Origin: Schistocephalus solidus
Taxonomy: Eukaryota; Platyhelminthes; Cestoda; Diphyllobothriidea; Diphyllobothriidae
Direction of reading: 5' to 3'
Assembly: GCA_017591395.1 (NCBI GenBank)
Contig: WEDG01006400.1
Location: forward strand, 124,001-188,000
Length of the DNA: 64,000 bases
The notes beneath the pieces were generated by a model. That model made no database searches and was not told where the DNA came from. It was given only the letters and a program-made list of their open reading frames with translations. The translations under genes and the position numbers were made by a program. Positions 61,364 to 64,000 of this stretch are shown one piece after another. Positions within the stretch are counted from its first letter, which is position 1; every line of letters begins with the position of its first letter.

Positions 61364-61369
61364 CACACA

Positions 61370-64000
61370 AGAAAGGGGCCTCAAAAATCAGTTGGCTAGA
61401 GTGTTGGCTGTATTAAGCCTTCCACTTGCTGGGGTGGGTTCCAATAACAACGGGGCCACCGAGTTCTTCTCAAGGGGGTCAAAGAAATTATTCAAAACTG
61501 CAAAAATCCTCTATTAAATAATTGTTCCCGGTAGTAATCTGGTGGATTCTAGAAAGATTGATAGGAAATCATGCTAGGACAGTCAACTTACTGTATCAGA
61601 ATTGGTGGATTCCATATATTGCAGTAGGCTGGGTGGGTAGCTTTATCAGAGTGTAATTAAACTCACGGTTCCTTTTGGGGCCTCATAGCTCAGTTGACTA
61701 GATCGTTGGCTCTACTAAAGCCTTCCCGCTGCTGGCATCTTTTTAAATCCCACCGTGGCCGCCAAGCTTTTCACAAGTGGGTCAAAGGAATCGGTCAAAT
61801 CTGCCAAAATCCTCTATTTAATAATTGTCCCTGGTAGTCATCTGGTGAATTAAAGATTGGTTGCATAGGAAATCCTGCTTATTCAGTCAACTGATTGTAT
61901 CAGATTTGGTGGATTCAAAAGGTTGCAGAAGGCTTGGCGGGTAACTTGATCCAAGTGTGATTTAACTCCCGGCTCCCGGCGGGGCCTCATAGCTCAGAAG
62001 GCTAGAGCGTTGGCTGAAATGAAGGCTTTCCCTTGCTGACGTGGGTTTGAACCCCACCAAGGCCACCGAGTTCTTTACAAGGGGGTCAAGGAAATTATTC
62101 AAATCTTCCAAAATCCTCCGCTTACCTATTGTGCCTGGTAGTCATCTGGTGAATTCTAGATTGCTTGATAGGTAATCCTGCTGGGGCAGTCAGATAAATG
62201 TATCAGTCTTGGTGAATTCCATAAGTTGCAGTAGGCTGGGCCGTTAACGTGATCCAAGTTTGATTCAACTCATGGCTCCCGGTGGGGCCTCATAGTCTAG
62301 AAGGCTAGAGCGTTGGCTGAACTCAAGCCTTTCCCTTGCTGGCGTGGATTCAAATCCCACCAAGGACACCGAGTTCTTCACAAGGGGGTCAAAGGAATTA
62401 TTAAAATCTGCCAAAATCCTCTGCTTACCTACTGTGTCTGGTAGTCATCTGGTGGATTCAAGATTGATTGATAAGAAATCCTGCTTGGGCATTCAGCTTA
62501 TTGTATCAGAGTTGGTGGAAGACACGTTACAGAACGCTCGGCGGTAACTTGGTCCACGTATGATTAAAATCACGGCTCCCGGTGGGGCCTTGAAGCTCAG
62601 AAGGCTTGAGCGCTTGCTGAACTAAAGCCTTTCCATTGCTGGCATGCGTTCGTGTCCCACCGAGGCTGCCAAATTTTTCTCAAGATGGTCAAAGGAATTA
62701 TTCAAATCTGCCAAAATCCTCTACTAATTAATTGTGCCTGGAAGTCATCTCGTGGATTCTAGATTGCGTGCGTAGGAAATTTTGCTTGGGCAGTAAGCTT
62801 ACTGTATCAGAATTGGTGGATTCCCTACCTTGCAGAAGGCTAGATGGAAAACTTGAGCTAATTTTGATTAAACCCACGGCTCCCGTAGTGGTCTTATAGC
62901 TCAGTTGGCTATAGTGTTGGCTGAAATAAAGCCTCCCCTTTGCTGGCGTAGGTCCGAATCCCACTGTGGCCGCTGAGTTTTTCACAAGAAGGTCAAAGGA
63001 ATTATTCAAATCTGCCGAAATCCTCTACTAATTAATTGTGCCTGGTAGTCATCTGGTGGATTCTAGATTGCTTGCGTAGGAAATCCTGCTTGGGCAGTCA
63101 GCTAACTGTATCAGAATTGGTGGATTCCATACGTTGCTGTAGGTTGGGCGGTAACTGAATCCAAGTCTTATTAAAATCACGGCTCCTGGTGTGGCCTCGT
63201 AGCTCAGTTGGCTAGAGCGTTGGCTCTAATAAATCCTTCCCGCTGCTGGTATCGTTTCGAATCCCACCGAGGCAACCAAGCTTTTCACAAGTGGGTCAAA
63301 GGAATCAGTCAAATCTGCCAAAAGCCTCTTCTAATTAATTGTGCCTGGTAGTCATCTAGAGAATACTGGATTGCTTTCATAGGAAATCCTGCTTTGGCAG
63401 TCAACATACTTTATCAGCTTTGGTGGATTCCATACGTTGCAGTAGGCTGGGTGGGTAACTTGAGCAAAGTTTGATTAAACTCACGGCTTCCCGTGAGGTC
63501 TTATAGCTTAGTTGGCTAGAGCGTTCGTTTGACTTAAGCCTTCCCCTTGCTGGCATGGTTTCAAATCCCACTGTGGCCACCGAGTTTACCGAAAGTAAGT
63601 CAAAGGATTTATTCAAATTTGCCAAAATCCTCTTCTCATTAATTGTGCCTGGTAGTCATCTGGAGAATACTAGATTGCTTTCATAAAAAAATCCTGCTTG
63701 GGTTGCCAGCTAACAGTATCAGAATTGGTGAATTCCATAGGCTGCAGTAGGCTGGGCTGGTAACTTGATCCAAGTGTAATTAAACTCATGGCTCCCGGTG
63801 GGGCATCATAGCTCAGTTGGCTAGAGAGTTGGCTGGAGTTAAGCCTTCCATTGCTGACGTGCGTTCGAGTACCACCGAGGCCGCCGAATTTTTCCGAAAA
63901 TGGTCAAAGAAATCAGTCAAATCTGCAAAAATCCTCTATTAATTTGTTGTGCCTGGTAGTCATCTGGCGGATTCAAGATTTGCTTGCGTAGGAAATCCTG
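61370..64000 (+). repeat. Tandem array of ~302-base tRNA-like units
   Basis: About nine diverged units, running off the window end. Landmarks recur at 61528, 61827, 62128, 62430, 62731, 63037, 63340, 63644 and 63948 (tggtagtcatctgg-type). Each unit contains a tRNA-like core: 'ggcctc' acceptor strand, 'tagctcagttggctagagcg' D arm and box A, a possible anticodon arm (ggct/agcc with a seven-base loop), 'gggttcgaatccc' T arm and box B, and 'gaggcc' acceptor strand. Cores begin near 61373, 61677, 61982, 62284, 62586, 62888, 63193, 63496 and 63800. A spacer of about 215 bases follows each. The variable region is long (about 14 bases), so these are tRNA-derived rather than standard tRNA genes. Confidence 0.92.
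63193..63277 (+). tRNA. tRNA-like core, representative unit (probable pseudo-tRNA)
   Basis: The 5' acceptor strand GGCCTCG (63193-63199) pairs with CGAGGCA (63268-63274) except at the last position. The D arm GCTC/GAGC is intact with a GG-containing loop. The anticodon arm and T stem are weaker here than in other units; the unit near 61982-62070 has the better T arm (GTGGG/CCCAC). No unit has all arms intact, so I treat these as repeat-borne tRNA relics. Confidence 0.35.

Noticed and set aside
61370..64000. CRISPR-like periodic array
   Set aside because: The period is about 302 bases with conserved spacers and tRNA-like cores in a eukaryotic context; it is a tandem satellite.

Overview
The window looks like nuclear DNA of a flatworm, most likely a tapeworm. 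It has long AT-rich non-coding stretches, many microsatellites, tRNA-derived SINEs, a CR1/Jockey-like LINE, several Penelope-like elements (PLEs), and one recognisable host gene split by a very long intron. There are no operons, ribosome binding sites or other bacterial features. The lineage is inferred from the repeat mix and gene structure; no species was identified.

Host gene (+ strand). Exon A (9362-9845) encodes three membrane segments and ends at a clean GT donor. Exon B (46126-47585) follows a clean AG acceptor and encodes five more. Both joints are phase 1, so the two exons join in frame across a 36,280-base intron and give an eight-pass membrane protein. Eight passes and the overall layout fit the Tincar family, which is my best guess rather than a proven assignment. 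A Ser/Thr/Pro-rich reading frame (47551-48276) probably continues the protein after a small intron or a frameshift.

Region by region. 1-1529 is non-coding. 1530-5558 is a decayed LINE with an ORF1-like region, an APE endonuclease and a reverse transcriptase. It is followed by a SINE fragment, a perfect 76-base palindrome and a closely similar inverted copy of the LINE 5' half (5797-7060). A diverged 3' LINE fragment lies at 7690-8445. 9278-9845 is exon A. The intron (9846-46125) holds a long (CAT)n tract, SINEs, three PLE fragments, a GC-richer dispersed non-coding repeat family called here family A, and a CA-rich block (34,097-34,846). 46126-48276 is the 3' part of the gene. 48,650-58,137 is mostly featureless. 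58,138-59,360 is another PLE. 59,422-60,276 is a tandem and inverted SINE cluster. At about 60,387-60,443 there is a sequence with every core element of a type I hammerhead ribozyme. 61,316 to the window end is a tandem array with a period of about 302 bases, and each unit carries a tRNA-like core.

A recurring theme is inversion. Fold-back or head-to-head joints occur in the LINE/SINE junction, in several SINE clusters and at the edge of the tRNA-like array. This points to a local history of template switching or hairpin-mediated rearrangement.
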